Shown in pieces: positions 36,191 to 47,263 of a DNA stretch of 64,000 bases. Position numbers and translations under genes: made by a program. This DNA is from Pictodentalium vernedei. Taxonomy: Eukaryota > Mollusca > Scaphopoda > Dentaliida > Dentaliidae. Where the stretch lies: NCBI GenBank assembly GCA_031216915.1, contig CM062296.1:65998148-66062147 (forward strand). Direction: 5' to 3'. Every line of letters starts with the position of its first letter. The stretch's first letter is position 1. The notes under the pieces were generated by a model. The model worked only from the letters and a program-made list of their open reading frames with translations. It had not been told where the DNA came from and ran no database searches.

Positions 36191-37707
36191 CTCGCCCAAA
36201 AAAGAAAGTGTGCATTGCAGATATCGATCAAACTCCAAAAAAATAATTTCGTAGGTGTAAAGAGTGTTAACCTGTTCATGAATAAGTTATATTGAACACA
36301 AAAACAGCTTTCCCCGTTAAAATTGCATCAACGTTAAATGACGTGCTGCACGTTTGTGAAAAGGCATGTTTTGCACGTGGAGAGTCTGAAAATTCATGCA
36401 GCAGTGTGAATCATTGGGTATTTAAACACTAAAGTAAGGCCTTCCTATCGTTCACAATCAAACTTGCGCCGCTGTTAAAACGACTCCACATTAGCATGCC
36501 AAGATTGACAATGAATCAACGTCTCCTTGCCCTGGGTATGATTAGAGCTGGCAGAACACACAGAGAGGTTGCCCAGCATTTGAACTGCCACCGTAACACT
36601 GTAGACAGGCTAGTCCATCGACATGCACAACATGATGACGTTCGAGACCGACCCCGCTCCGGGAGACCCCGAGTTACCACCCCTGCACAAGATCGGTATA
36701 TCCGTATCGTCCATCTCCGGAACCGGCAACAAACGGCAACGACGACAGCCAGGAACATCCCTAACCTGAGACGGATACATCCTCAAACAGTAATCAACCG
36801 GCTGAGAGAATACGGCTTACGTCCTCAAAGACCTGCAATTCGTCTGATTTTGACGTTACATCATCGTCGTGCTCGACTGCAGTGGCGTAGACAACATCTC
36901 AGGCATCCCTTACACTGGTGGCGACGTGTTTTATTCACAGATGAATGTCGTTTCCATCTTTCATCATCAGATGGCCGCCAGAGAGTGTACATACGTCGAA
37001 ACGAACGCTACGCAGATCCATGTGTCGTGGAGCGAAACCCTTATGGGGGAGGGTCTCTCATGGTGTGGGGTGGCATCACTGCCCGTAACAGAACTGAGCT
37101 GGTCATTATTGATGTCAATCACAATGCAGCCAGATATCGTCATGAAGTGCGTACACCTGTTGTTGTCCCATTTCTGCAACGTCACGGCCCCGGCGTCATT
37201 CTACAGCAGGACAACGCCCGACCCCACGCAGCTCGTGCTGTTCAACAGTATCTACAGCAACAACAAGTGGATGTTCTTCCCTGGCCCGCAAATTCGCCCG
37301 ATATCTCACCCATTGAGCACGTATGGGACGAAATGAAACGTCAGCTACGCCGGCTTCCCCATGCACCGTCAACGCTTGTGGAACTCCAAAGACAGCTTAT
37401 CAGAATATGGAACAACATCCCACAACACTTCCATGCTTACTTGTTCGCTTCCATGAGGCGTAGATGTAAAGCAGTAGTCGATGCAGACGGAGGTCATTCC
37501 AGATATTGAGTGTGTGACTTTTGTGTTTGACCCTTAGTGTCTTTGACTCTCCATGGCACCAAGAGTATTCGTCGTAGCGTAATGCAATTTCTCGTGTTGA
37601 TCACAAATTGATTCATCTGTGATTCAATACAATTTCCATGAATGAAAATGATATTTATCTTTTTTTAGTGTTATTTTTTAGCATGCACACTTTCTTTTTT
37701 GGGAGAG
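36191..37707 (+). mobile_element. Complete Tc1/mariner element, 1,517 bp
   Basis: The left end (36191-36215) and the reverse complement of the right end (37683-37707) match at 24 of 25 bases; the ends begin CTCGCCCAAAAAAG and CTCTCCCAAAAAAG. TA dinucleotides flank both sides (36189-36190 and 37708-37709), as expected for a Tc1/mariner target duplication. About 305 bp precede the transposase ORF and about 200 bp follow it. The overall size is typical. The right end lies 17 bp from the TTAA of an independent family A MITE. Confidence 0.93.
36496..37509 (+). CDS. Tc1-like DD34E transposase, intact
   Basis: This 337-residue ORF starts at an ATG and has no stops or frameshifts; the length is normal for Tc1 transposases. 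Residues 5-45 form a first helix-turn-helix and residues 60-110 a second, together a paired-like DNA-binding region joined by a GRPR-type hinge (SGRPRV, 55-60). The catalytic domain shows D149 in LFTDECRF, D239 in QQDNARPH and E274 in SPIEHVWDE. D239 and E274 are separated by 34 residues, giving DD34E. The Gly-rich box YGGGSLMVWGG is also complete. The enzyme would bind its terminal inverted repeats and cut and paste the element into TA sites in the nucleus. The ORF lies centrally in an element with near-identical ends, which supports recent activity. It is clearly different from the decayed Tc1 copies at 21.8, 41.5 and 20.7 kb. Confidence 0.93.
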   Translation: MPRLTMNQRLLALGMIRAGRTHREVAQHLNCHRNTVDRLVHRHAQHDDVRDRPRSGRPRVTTPAQDRYIRIVHLRNRQQTATTTARNIPNLRRIHPQTVINRLREYGLRPQRPAIRLILTLHHRRARLQWRRQHLRHPLHWWRRVLFTDECRFHLSSSDGRQRVYIRRNERYADPCVVERNPYGGGSLMVWGGITARNRTELVIIDVNHNAARYRHEVRTPVVVPFLQRHGPGVILQQDNARPHAARAVQQYLQQQQVDVLPWPANSPDISPIEHVWDEMKRQLRRLPHAPSTLVELQRQLIRIWNNIPQHFHAYLFASMRRRCKAVVDADGGHSRY

Positions 37708-37728
37708 TATAGTTTTTTTTTGTTTTAA

Positions 37729-37972
37729 CCCTTTACCCAACGTGACGGCCAAAACCGGCCAGCGCTATTCTCAAATATCGCCAATTAATTTTCAAAATAT
37801 TTTCATTTTTTGTCTCAAAAACATAGGTTATGACCCCTCGTTGGAACGAGCTCGTCGAGCTTGTTCCAACGAGGGGTCATAACCTATGTTTTTGAGACAA
37901 AAAATGAAAAAAATTAGTTATTCAAGATTTTTTTTTTGCAAGTGTCGTCTGCTTTTCATGTTAGGTAAAGGG
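37729..37972. mobile_element. Family A MITE
   Basis: 244 bp with TTAA at both ends (37725-37728 and 37973-37976), ends CCCTTTACCCAAC and GTTAGGTAAAGGG. The arms are inverted relative to the 2.6-kb copy. It lies just past the intact Tc1 element. Confidence 0.92.
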
Positions 37973-38262
37973 TTAACGAACCTTTCAGCATCCGGAGACA
38001 TCATGCCGGACAGCTTTACAGCTGTTTTTTCCGGAAAACGAACGCGCAGCTGCGAGTAGCAATCAACTCCCTATGTCAGCACAAACAGGACCAGCCAGCG
38101 GTTAAAGGCATGCATTCCACCAACGTGCAGAACGCGATATTTCATTGCGCCACTGTGCTCCCTCCACTGTGGTCTTTAAGGTGTTTTTGAGTTAGGAGAT
38201 CGACTAATGGACTTATAGATCAATAAGATTGTTGTCTTTGAAATAACTGCAAAACAAGCATT

Positions 38263-38616
38263 TTTTTAATTAGGGTTTAACGACACATTAACAGCCAGGG
38301 TCATATCATGTCGGTGACAGTATTACCGGTGGGGGAAGCCGGAATACCCGGAGAGAACCACGGAGCAACGACGAGCACAGGCAGGGTTAGATTGGTTGAA
38401 GACATGCGCACCATCGACGTGCAGTACGCCTTAGTACACAGCGTAAGTGTGGCCCCATGTAGGCAATCGGGGTTAAGTGCCTTGCACAAGGACACAACGC
38501 GGGAGCACGAATCAGTCGCTGAAATGGTCACCCATCCAACTACTAACCGCGCTCGACGTTGCTTAACTTCGGTGATCTGACGAGAACCGGTTACCGCGAC
38601 GCCACCGCGCCCCCTA
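38263..38616 (-). mobile_element. SINE with 5S-rRNA-like head
   Basis: A perfect 13-bp duplication, CAAAACAAGCATT, lies at 38250-38262 and 38617-38629. On the minus strand the 5' part reads GATCACCGAAGTTAAGCAACG and then TTGGATGGGTGACC (5S-like). The shared SINE body follows. The last 50 bp differ from the other copies and read GTGTCGTTAAACCCTAAT before an A-rich end, so 3' tails also vary within the family. Confidence 0.88.
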
Positions 38617-38797
38617 CAAAACAAGCATTGCATTTCCAAACAACATTAATATGTTTACTTGTGTAAGGGCAAAAGTTGGCAAGCTGGAGTAGTGTAGGTT
38701 ATATCGTGAGATGTTGAGAGTTCATTTCATTCAGCTGATGAGGTGTTATAGTATAACACACCTCTAGGATGTTCCCGAAAACCATACTAATATAACA

Positions 38798-38945
38798 ATA
38801 ACATTATTTTGGAGGGCATTATGGTTCATTAGCGGCCCTGCAGCAATGATGACCAGCCCGAGGGTTTATTAATAAGCCCATGAGCTGTTCATCATTGCTG
38901 CAGGGCAGCTAGTGAATCATGATGCCTGACAACAATCATGTTATT
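38798..38945. repeat. Hairpin inverted repeat
   Basis: Arms AATAACATTATTTTGGAGGG... and GCCCTGCAGCAATGATGA pair with the right arm TCATCATTGCTGCAGGGC. Confidence 0.72.
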
Positions 38946-39109
38946 ACTATTATTACCACTCCCTGTTACAGCTAACCGCACGAGGGAATTGCTGGAAGAA
39001 ATAATCACTAAAGTCGGTTCGATATTTCTGTTTCGATCGTGCGTTCGACTTCAGTTCAGAAATACAAAGGGACGTCATCCGAATGGGAGTAATTCATTAA
39101 ACCATGGAA

Positions 39110-39195
39110 TGTAAAAATAGCCGGACCGCGGGCCTCTAATGGCTATTTATACCATTATCGCCCGCGGCGCGGCTCCGTTGAATGACGTCACTGAA
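39110..39195. repeat. GC-rich inverted repeat
   Basis: CCGGACCGCGGGC and GCCCGCGGCGCGGC flank AATGGCTATTTATACCATT. Possibly another MITE core. Confidence 0.5.
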
Positions 39196-39332
39196 ATTAT
39201 GGAGTTTTAACGGGCCTCCAAACATATGTTAATCGACTAGTAACTTATAGATTGAGTGGTAATACTAGTCTTTTACGTCACAGCACTTCATTTCACCTCA
39301 TCTCAAAACTTAAATTCAGCATAATATATTTA

Positions 39333-39581
39333 CAGTACGTGGAGGGTGTATTATCACTAAATCACCCACAGAGCGGAGATTCCACCGGAGCAATAATTAC
39401 AAATTTGTTGCAAAGCATAACCAGCACAATCAAAGTTTCAGCCAATGGACCTCCGGGTTTAACCATTGGCTGAAACATTGCTTGTTTTTTTTTGTCGATA
39501 TTTACAGAATTTGAAAGTTATAGCTTGGGTGATAACTCCACTCCGCGGGTGATTTAGTTACAATCAACTCTTCACGTACTG
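39333..39581. mobile_element. Family D MITE
   Basis: 249 bp, TA on both sides, ends CAGTACGTGGAGGGTG and CTCTTCACGTACTG. Its core has the family C palindrome with one arm shortened. Confidence 0.82.
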
Positions 39582-39824
39582 TATTCATAGAACATGAATT
39601 TGAATGATGATATAAGCATATCGTTTGGTTGTTGGTGATTTGGAATTTGCTAATTTATTTATTATACGCTAAACGATAATTATCGAATAAATTGCGAAAA
39701 AATAGAAATCATATCGCCCACTGTGAAGATACAGAAATTTTCACTTTCACGGTGTCAATCAAAATAGCGGCTTTCGAGGTATCACGCCAAGGTGAATACG
39801 AATCAAATTATCATTGGAAATGAT

Positions 39825-40184
39825 GGGCGCGGTGGCTCAGTAGGTAGAGGTGCAGGCTGCAAGCCCAGAGGTCCTCGGTTCGAATCCCACCTGCGGCAAC
39901 CGCGTTCTGTCCTTGGGCAAGACACTTCACCCCCACTGCCCACGTGGGGGCACAGTGACGTTGTGTACTAGGCGTAGTGCACGTCGATGGTGCACTGTCT
40001 TCAACCAATGCTAAACCTGCTTGTGTGGAGTTAGTTAGTATGTTGGGGAGCTGAGAGTTGCTCGCCGTTGCTCGGTGGTTCTCTCCGGGTACTCCGGCTT
40101 CCTCCACACGTACAACTGTCGAGGTCATGATTAGCTATTGTGCAGAAACATGTGACCTTAAACACCAATAAATAATAAATAAAC
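39825..40184 (+). mobile_element. SINE, tRNA-like head, young copy
   Basis: A perfect 13-bp duplication, CATTGGAAATGAT, lies at 39812-39824 and 40185-40197. Head and body match the 16.8-kb copy closely, including A box, B box and the GGGCAAGACACTT segment. The tail is an AATAAATAATAAATAAA run. Confidence 0.92.
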
Positions 40185-40287
40185 CATTGGAAATGATCAA
40201 TTTGTCCTAGAAAAGTATAACGAAAAGAAAATCTGGTGTTTTTTGAGTAGATGCCGATCATTTCCAGAACATTCAACGCGTATTGAC

Positions 40288-40536
40288 CTTGAACTGATGC
40301 ATGAAACTCGCTGGTCCAAACATAGTCTGAAAGTCCGTAATATAAGTGTTTGGTTTGGTACGTCCTTTCAAAGGACGTACCAAACCAAAAACTTATATTA
40401 CGGACTCTCAGGCCATGTTTGGACTGGAATCCCGCCAGCTGAATCAGATTGCAAGAGGCTATCTGTTCCGAGTATCAATCAATTCCGCATATCAATGATT
40501 CAATGCGCTGTTTACTTTCATGCATCAATTCAAGGT
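40288..40536. mobile_element. Family F hairpin MITE
   Basis: Outer arms CCTTGAACTGATGCATGAAA and TTTCATGCATCAATTCAAGG enclose a strong inner hairpin centred on GGTACGTCCTTTCAAAGGAC (about 40365-40384). Confidence 0.65.
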
Positions 40537-40587
40537 TGAAACAGTGGAATTATCAGATTCTTATAAAAAAGCGTGCAATAAAAAAGA

Positions 40588-40714
40588 AAATCTATTGTTT
40601 TTGAGTGGAAAATTATCTTATTTGTGACCGAGACAAATGGCTCGCGAAAAATAAACATTTGCCTCAGTCACTCATGAGATAATTTTCGGTATCCACTCAA
40701 AAACACTGGATATC
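40588..40714. repeat. Hairpin inverted repeat
   Basis: GTTTTTGAGTGGAAAATTAT pairs with ATAATTTTCGGTATCCACTC. The inner GTGACCGAGACAAATG pairs with CATTTGCCTCAGTCAC. Confidence 0.72.
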
Positions 40715-40861
40715 CTTCATTCATTAGCAAAATTACATTTTTGCACAAGAATTACTGCAGAGAAAAGTTATAGGTCGACAAGAAAAATGTATATATATAT
40801 AAATATTTTTTTTTATTACCGTGAAAACGAATCCTGTATCATTCTTACGGATTATCATTAA

Positions 40862-41099
40862 CCCTTTACCTAACATGAAAAGCGGGACGACACAAAATTC
40901 GTGAATAAGTATTTTTTTATTTTTTGTCTCAAAAACATAGGTTATGGCCCCTCCTTGGAACGAGTTCAACGTGCTCGTTCCAAAGAGGGGTCATAATCAA
41001 TGTGTTAGAAACAAAAACAAATAAGAAATAATGAAAATTAATTGGCGATTTTTTTATGAATGGCGCTGGCCGGTTTTGGCCGTTACGTTGGGTAAAGGG
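40862..41099. mobile_element. Family A MITE
   Basis: 238 bp, TTAA on the left and TTAC on the right, ends CCCTTTACCTAAC and GTTGGGTAAAGGG. The centre has several substitutions. Confidence 0.87.
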
Positions 41100-41240
41100 T
41101 TACTCTTATCACATACAGTGTTTGCTTTAATTAGTTCCACGCGATCCTCGCCCTGCTCATGTATACACCTGGAACTTTATTAAGCACCCCTGAAATGCTT
41201 AATGACAGTGAAGTTGTTATCACTGATTATTATATTTTAA

Positions 41241-41482
41241 CTGGTTGAGTGCTGGAAGCCCATATTTGGGCTTTAATCTGAAGTGCCGGTGCCACAACTT
41301 AAAGGCTTCATATTCTATGGATGTGTTTCATATTAAGTTTGAAGTGAAATTATTAAGTCTGTGTGGATTTGCCTTGTTGCAATTTATGGGAGAGTGCCTC
41401 AAGGCACTCTCCCATAAATTGTTACAAGGCAAACACAGGTGAGCAAATTTTGATGACAAAAATTAATTCAGCACTCTACCAG
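41241..41482. mobile_element. Family J MITE, inverted
   Basis: 242 bp with TTAA on both sides, ends CTGGTTGAGTGCTG and CAGCACTCTACCAG. It shares the GGGAGAGTGCC hairpin and the CTTGTTGCAATTTATGG arm with the 4.5-kb copy. Confidence 0.87.
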
Positions 41483-41519
41483 TTAATGATTGCAATGTCT
41501 TGCAGTACATTTTAGGACA

Positions 41520-42065
41520 TAGATGATAGTCCATTGGTCAGACGAGAGTGGGCTCCGGCTTCACATTACATATGGTCGCAGGAGAGTGTGGAGGCATACA
41601 AATACTGCTCGCGTGCCCAGACACACTGTTCTTTATGGTGGAGGATCAGTAATGAACTGGGGATGCCTCTCTCATGATTGCAAACCTGATATGGTGACTG
41701 CATGTGGGAATCTCAGATGTCATCAGTACATCCGAGACATTCTCAACAAGCTGTCATGCCTCATTTTGACAACCACCCGTTGGCTACTCGCCCTGTATTC
41801 ATGGACGACAATGCAAGACCACATCGTTTCAATGCTGTGAGAGCATTCCTTTAGAACAATGTTATTACAACACTACCTTGGCCTGCAATGAGCTCCGATC
41901 TGAATCCATTTGAACACATCTGGGACTTTCTCGGACGTCGTGTGCAGGGTAGGCCGATTTGGAAGATGCATTGCACGAGGAGTGGAGGCAGTTGCCTCTG
42001 GACCGTATCAGAAGGCTCACTGGTAGCATTAGGAGGACGGTTGAGGTTGTCATCCGGGTACGTGG
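41520..42065 (+). pseudogene. Decayed Tc1-like transposase, C-terminal half
   Basis: The piece opens with VHWSDESGLRLHITYGRRRVW, holding the first catalytic Asp. It continues through GGGSVMNWGC and DMVTACGNLRCHQYIRDIL, and shifts frame to DDNARPH with the second Asp. After one stop it reads TLPWPAMSSDLNPFEHIWDFLGRRV with the catalytic Glu. Spacing from the second Asp to the Glu is 34 positions, counting the stop. The DNA-binding half is absent. It belongs to a different Tc1 lineage from the intact element and resembles the remnant at 20645-20745. A poly-G run sits at the end (42085-42097). Confidence 0.8.
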
Positions 42066-42321
42066 TGTATACACTCGCAACTGCGGGGGGGGGGGGAGTT
42101 GCGGCTTGTATATCACCAGTTAAATACAGAAACAGTTATGTCAAAGGGGAGATTCCGTAAAATACAAGGGTTTAAAATTTAATGGATGTGTAATAAATAA
42201 CAGAACGTTAGTAAAGACTAACTTCCTTAACTCATCGTGTACCATGAACCCTCGAGTCAACCTCATATAAAAGAAACTGCCAGTTGTTAACACTTAGTTT
42301 ATAGAGTCGAGTTTCCTTCTT

Positions 42322-42640
42322 CTGCGTGGGCTCAGTTGCCAGAGCATTCGACTTTAAAATAAAAAGTCGTGGTGTGATCCGGATCAGCGGAAACTGGAAT
42401 GTGTTCTTGTGCAAGACACTTAATACCAATTGCCCATGTTGGGTCTCGGTGTTGCCGTGTACTAAGACGTACTACACTTTTGTGGATCACTTGGCTTTCA
42501 TCACTGCTCGCTTACTCTGTTTCTTCAGACTTAGTATGTTCGCATGAGTCTGAAATTTGCTTGCCTCTGATTGGTGGTTATCTCTGGGTACTGCGGCTTC
42601 CACCACCCTTAAAGCTCTTTGTCATCCAGACTGTTGAAGA
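42322..42640 (+). mobile_element. Old SINE copy with a divergent tRNA-like head
   Basis: It has an A-box-like GTGGGCTCAGTTGCC, a stem with TTTAAAATAA in the anticodon-loop position, and a poor B box. The shared body follows: GTGCAAGACACTTAATACC, GTACTAAGACGTACTAC and GGTACTGCGGCTTCC with substitutions. No clear target duplication remains. Confidence 0.65.
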
Positions 42641-42867
42641 TGTACTTAACCACTGTAAACCAAAAAAACAGTACTCTCGTTCGCCATTGTACAACTGCAG
42701 TAGCTGTATTTTTCACAGCTTAGTATATTTGGGGAATGGGCGGGGGAATACATTGAAATAATGAAAAATTTTCCTTAGCTTTTTTGTCACAGAACCGCGA
42801 CTACGGCTACTAGACGGTAAGCATTAATGTTGTTTATACGTTTAATGAACTGAGTATGGTCTTCCAA

Positions 42868-42952
42868 GTTTTAGGAGTTAATGCTGTTAGAACTCCGTAA
42901 AGCCGATTTGGAAAATCAGCTTCACTAAGTCCTAACAACATTAACTCCCAGA
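42868..42952. repeat. Hairpin inverted repeat
   Basis: GGAGTTAATGCTGTTAG pairs with CTAACAACATTAACTCC. Confidence 0.68.
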
Positions 42953-43170
42953 AGACGCGTCTTATTAAGGTTAGGCTATATAAAATATTAGCAAGTTATC
43001 TTTGTTTCCTTCTGCTGCCGTGAGTTGACAATTATTTATAACGACTTTTCTCTTCGTCATTCAGTTGTAATCTTCTACCTGAATGGTTATGACAAAAAAG
43101 TGTCTGGTGTATTTTAGTTGCGTTCTCATGATTGTATTGGTTGTTTTCTGATTTGGGCCGTTTCCATTAA

Positions 43171-43345
43171 CCCTTTGAACACTAGTGGTATCTTCCATGC
43201 CAGTCCAATGACAGTAATTAGAAGAGTCCATATTCATTATTTGGGGTAGACCAATCGATATTTTCAACGTGCAGCCTCGGGGCTGCACGTTGGAAATATA
43301 GATTGGTCTACCCAACCCATTTACTAAACAGCCATCCTATATAAT
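43171..43345. mobile_element. Family B MITE, right end lost
   Basis: TTAA at 43167-43170 precedes CCCTTTGAAC. The hairpin GTGCAGCCTCGGGGCTGCAC is central. A repeated flank (TTCTGATTTGGGYCGTTTCC) occurs on both sides, at about 43146 and 43364. Confidence 0.7.
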
Positions 43346-43349
43346 GTTC

Positions 43350-44150
43350 CTGGCCTGGTTCTTTTCTGATTTGGGTCGTTTCCGCTTATACACCTCTCAG
43401 TTTGACCCAATAATGTTTTTATTAATAATTCATAGTTTATTCAGCATGATATGATTCGCTTCATGATCTTGCAATTTGGTGAATGGAGAATACAAAAAAA
43501 TATTTTAATTACAAGACACCTGCTGAGATTCTAAATTCGTCTCCCTGAGGAGTTTTACATTATTGATGTCCATTATTTGATAAAAAAAATTGATACATAA
43601 TAAATGCGCCCCAGGAGAGGCAACCTTTTTGGAATCATGAGGATGAATATGAATTGAACTGTGATTTTTTTCAATATACTAATGCACGCTAGATTCTCAA
43701 GCGACCAAGTGTGTTTTCGTCATTGCCATAAAAAGAGCCGCGAACGCTCCCAGCCGTAAACATGCCTACTGTACAGTGACCGCAAAACTGGTATTTTTCA
43801 CTATGGAATCGAGATCGGGTCGCGACACATACCCCTCTTGGTCTAAATTTTATTAAATAAACTATTGAGAAATCAACACCGAATCACGAACAAAAATAAC
43901 CAAAATACTATCTGAGATTCAATGAACTCGCATTTTTGTTCCCAAGGATGAGATTTAAGCTGATGTGGGGCGAAAAGCGGAAAGGTAATTCCAGCAAACG
44001 GAAAAAATAAGTTCGAGGGGATTACGATGCAGTCACGATCCAACAAAATTTCTCAACCGCCTTTTGGGCCGGGAGGAGGGGCAGACGGGGCACGTCCGCC
44101 CTGACGTCTCTGCATGATTACGCACTGCCTTTAAAGATATGAATGCACGA
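43350..44150. other. No supported gene
   Basis: AT-rich sequence with no repeat or ORF that I can assign. Confidence 0.5.
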
Positions 44151-44155
44151 AAATA

Positions 44156-44407
44156 TCCACATCCACGGGGGCACGCTGGCGCTGTGTACTAAGGTGAACT
44201 ACACGTCGATGGTGCACCTGTTTTCAACCAATGCTTATCATGCTTGTGCGATGTTAGTAGGTTGGCGAGTCTGGCAGTTGTTCGCCGTTTCTTGGTGGTT
44301 CTATCCGCGTACTTCGGCTTCCTCCACCCATAGAACTGTCCGACACAAGGTGGCCCCGGATGTCGAAAATATCGTAAAATCCAAATAAATAAAATTAAAT
44401 AAATAAA
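44156..44407 (+). mobile_element. 5'-truncated SINE
   Basis: Only the shared body survives: GGGGGCACGCTGGCGCTGTG, the GTACTAAGGTGAACTACACG segment, and a tail ending AATAAATAAA. Its 3' region (TGTCCGACACAAGGTGG) differs from the younger copies but matches the fragment at 32447-32530. Confidence 0.75.
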
Positions 44408-44688
44408 TTTCGTCTCCTTCAGCTGCGAATCTCAAATTCCGGGTTGAATCGGATCGAATCAAGCAGACAAATCGAACCGAATTGAATCTCATTGATCTTC
44501 AAATTATATATATTATCACAACTGCAAAGATTGCAGTTTTCTACTAATGTATTCTATTGAACGAAGACTTGTCTGTCTGGGTTAGTCAAGCAAAATTGCG
44601 AAATATTCCAGAACGGAATTACGGTAATTTCGAAATGGAACCCCTTGAACGCTTCTTCTGCCATCGGGTCTCCTGTATAGGACACCAC

Positions 44689-45106
44689 TAGGGTTGTCAC
44701 GATTTTTTTTTAATTTAGGAATCGATTAATCGTCGAAAATAATCGATGATAATCGATTGATCGTACCTAGATGACCCCCATCTCCTTCTCTTTGAAGTCG
44801 ATAAAAATGACGTTGAAGTCAGTTGCCCTACGTCAAGTAAACAACGAAGACGATCCTCTTTTAGTTACATTCAAAGCTTTAATGTTCTGAACTTTTGAAC
44901 CGTCAGTGTAATAATCAAGACCGGTCGGCAGTTGCGAACTTCGCAACTGCCGACCGGTCTTGATTATTACACTGACGGTTCAAAAGTTCAGAACATCAAA
45001 GCTTTGATGAATGCACCTGAAAGACAAATGCTTCCAATAGCTTCTTGGGGTTTAACATCGATGTTCTTAACTCTTTACCTTTAGAAACAATAGTTTTTTT
45101 CAACAT
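44689..45106. mobile_element. hAT-type MITE (family E), right end missing
   Basis: The left end TAGGGTTGTCACGATT and central hairpin are present. The copy stops at CAACAT, about 140 bp short of the usual end. Confidence 0.87.
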
Positions 45107-45795
45107 CCGAATCCGAAATGCCTTCAGGTATGAAACTGTTCAACCTTAAGGACTAAGGTCGTCGATTTTCAGAAATGCGAAATTAAATTTTCAGGTGGCA
45201 ACATAAAATAATCAGAGAGGAGAAACTGGGGAAAGAGTGACAGTTGGGACCACGCAGATAATCACTACCCTTTAACATTAGAAACACGACGAATAAACAG
45301 TTGACCATGATGTTGTCATTATTTGTATGACAAACTTTGGACTGCGCGCGTTTATAAATGTTACAACAAATTTTCATTTTTCAAAAAAAAGTATCGGTTT
45401 CTCGAAATTGAGTGACAATAATTGTCGAATCAGAAAAGAAATTATGCGTGCAAAAATCGATTTTGAATTTGGATACCTTATAATGGGGTGTCCAGAAAGG
45501 AATGGAATGCCAAAATACCAACTTAAGATAATCTGAGTACTTTCTGGGCCTAAAAATGCCGATAACTATTTGTGTATTTTTGTTGGAAGTTCCCAGAAAA
45601 AATTGGTTCAAGGACGGTACTTCACTTCCTGTTGATTTTTTTCTCTCATTTGTGCATGCCCTCTCTGCCTCCCTCCTCCCCAACCCCCCCCCCCCCCCCC
45701 ACCCGTTTTCTGGCCAGATAAAGTTGTGTGACGGTCTATATTTTATGTAGGTATTTGAATATCTAATTTTAAGTGATGTGATCAAATTGTTGTAA

Positions 45796-46026
45796 CCTTT
45801 TGAACCCTGTTGGTATATTACATGATAGTTCAGTGACTTCATAGGGATGACTCTATATTCGTTATCTGGGGGTAGACAAATTAATATTTTCAACGAGCAG
45901 CCTTGGGCCGCTCGTTTAAAACATTGACTTGTCTCCCATATAAATTCACGAAGCATCCATCTACGTTACGATTTCAAGTCGCATCACAATCATGGACCGC
46001 CAAAGCGGTCTCTCGGATCTAAAGGG
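45796..46026. mobile_element. Family B MITE, old
   Basis: The left end is CCTTTTGAACCC. The right end is GGG followed by TTAA. A hairpin around GAGCAGCCTTGGGCCGCTC is central. Confidence 0.7.
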
Positions 46027-46438
46027 TTAACGCAATTGTTATAATGCCCACTGATGGGGAAATATATAGAATATACCCAAAGTAGCTTGGTGTACTAAAT
46101 GTTCACACGAGTGGTGAACATTTGGTACACCAAACTACTCTGGGTATATTTTATTTATACCATGACCGTCAAATTATTAAGAGTTTAAATCTATGTCAGA
46201 CGTACACACGTGCGAATCTGTTTTTGTTTGCATGAGCACTGGTGGGCGGTACTTTCGCTGTCAATTTTATCGCCAAAACAAAATGGAAAAACAAGAGCGC
46301 AATAACCGGCCATTTTTCTTTTTAATAACATGATAGCATACTATTTCGTGTTATGGATACTTTGTTAACACGAGCAAATGCATGTTTGTTAATTTTTGGT
46401 GTCTAATGGGGTAAATTCATTTAAAATCGTAATACATA

Positions 46439-46752
46439 CAGTTAAAACTAGAAGTCCTGTCATGAAATGCGCACAGATACCACGTTGATATGCGCGTTAA
46501 TGTACGCGTTATGGCTCAAGTAAAGCTATCAGATTTTGTACATATGGCCTGTGCACAAGCAATGTTTCAGCCAATGGACCTCCGGGTAACCCGGAGGTCC
46601 ATTGGCAGAAACATTGCATGTGTTTGCTATGAGTAACCAAGAGAACCTGCCGTGCTTTGGATGTCATTTGATATGGCAATTGCGCGCAATTCCAACGCGC
46701 AATTAAGCCTAGATAAGCGCACTATTCGTGACAGGACTTCTAGTTTTAACTG
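46439..46752. mobile_element. Family C MITE inserted in family K
   Basis: 314 bp with TA at 46437-46438 and 46753-46754. The uninterrupted family K copy at 23.98 kb reads across the site with one TA. Confidence 0.94.
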
Positions 46753-46832
46753 TAATTGCCACTTTCATTCCACTCTTCGCGAGGCACCGTGCGATAAATT
46801 TAGACAAGTTTGCATTCAGGTCGACGTCACTA

Positions 46833-47263
46833 TAATAATGCAATGCAATAATAATAATAATGCAATGTTAACGTCTAGAATCCATCACAGTGCTCTCTGA
46901 CTTACATTATTACCCCACATCACAGGTGTTCACACCCTTTCTTCATTCTATGACATTCTCAACTCAACTCAATGGAGCATGCTGCCCGTGCTACACAAAC
47001 GGACAGACAAGGCAAGCGCCCCGACAGGTCCCTAATTTACACCTAGGTACGGTGGGGATTACGTATAGTACTGGTGAACATTTCCAACGTCCACAGCTGG
47101 CATGTGGTGCAACGTCACATAATCAACCACTCAAACCGCGCCGATCGCACACAAGCCACTAACTACTACGGGAAGCACTCGAATTAATCGCCGAATGGTC
47201 AGCCAGTCAAGGATTAACCGGGCCCAACATTGCTTAACTTCGATGATCGAACGAGAACCGGTC
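46833..47263 (-). mobile_element. 5S-headed SINE with a different body
   Basis: A 6-bp duplication, TCACTA (46827-46832 and 47264-47269), flanks 431 bp inserted in a family K element. The minus-strand head reads GATCATCGAAGTTAAGCAATG (5S-like). The body (CACATGCCAGCTGTGG and onward) does not match the (TAAA)n SINEs. The tail is rich in ATT and GCATT repeats. The uninterrupted relative at 23.86-23.95 kb reads straight across the site. Confidence 0.75.

Noticed and set aside
36516-37336. Other ORFs overlapping the Tc1 transposase
   Set aside because: They are shadows of the transposase in other frames.
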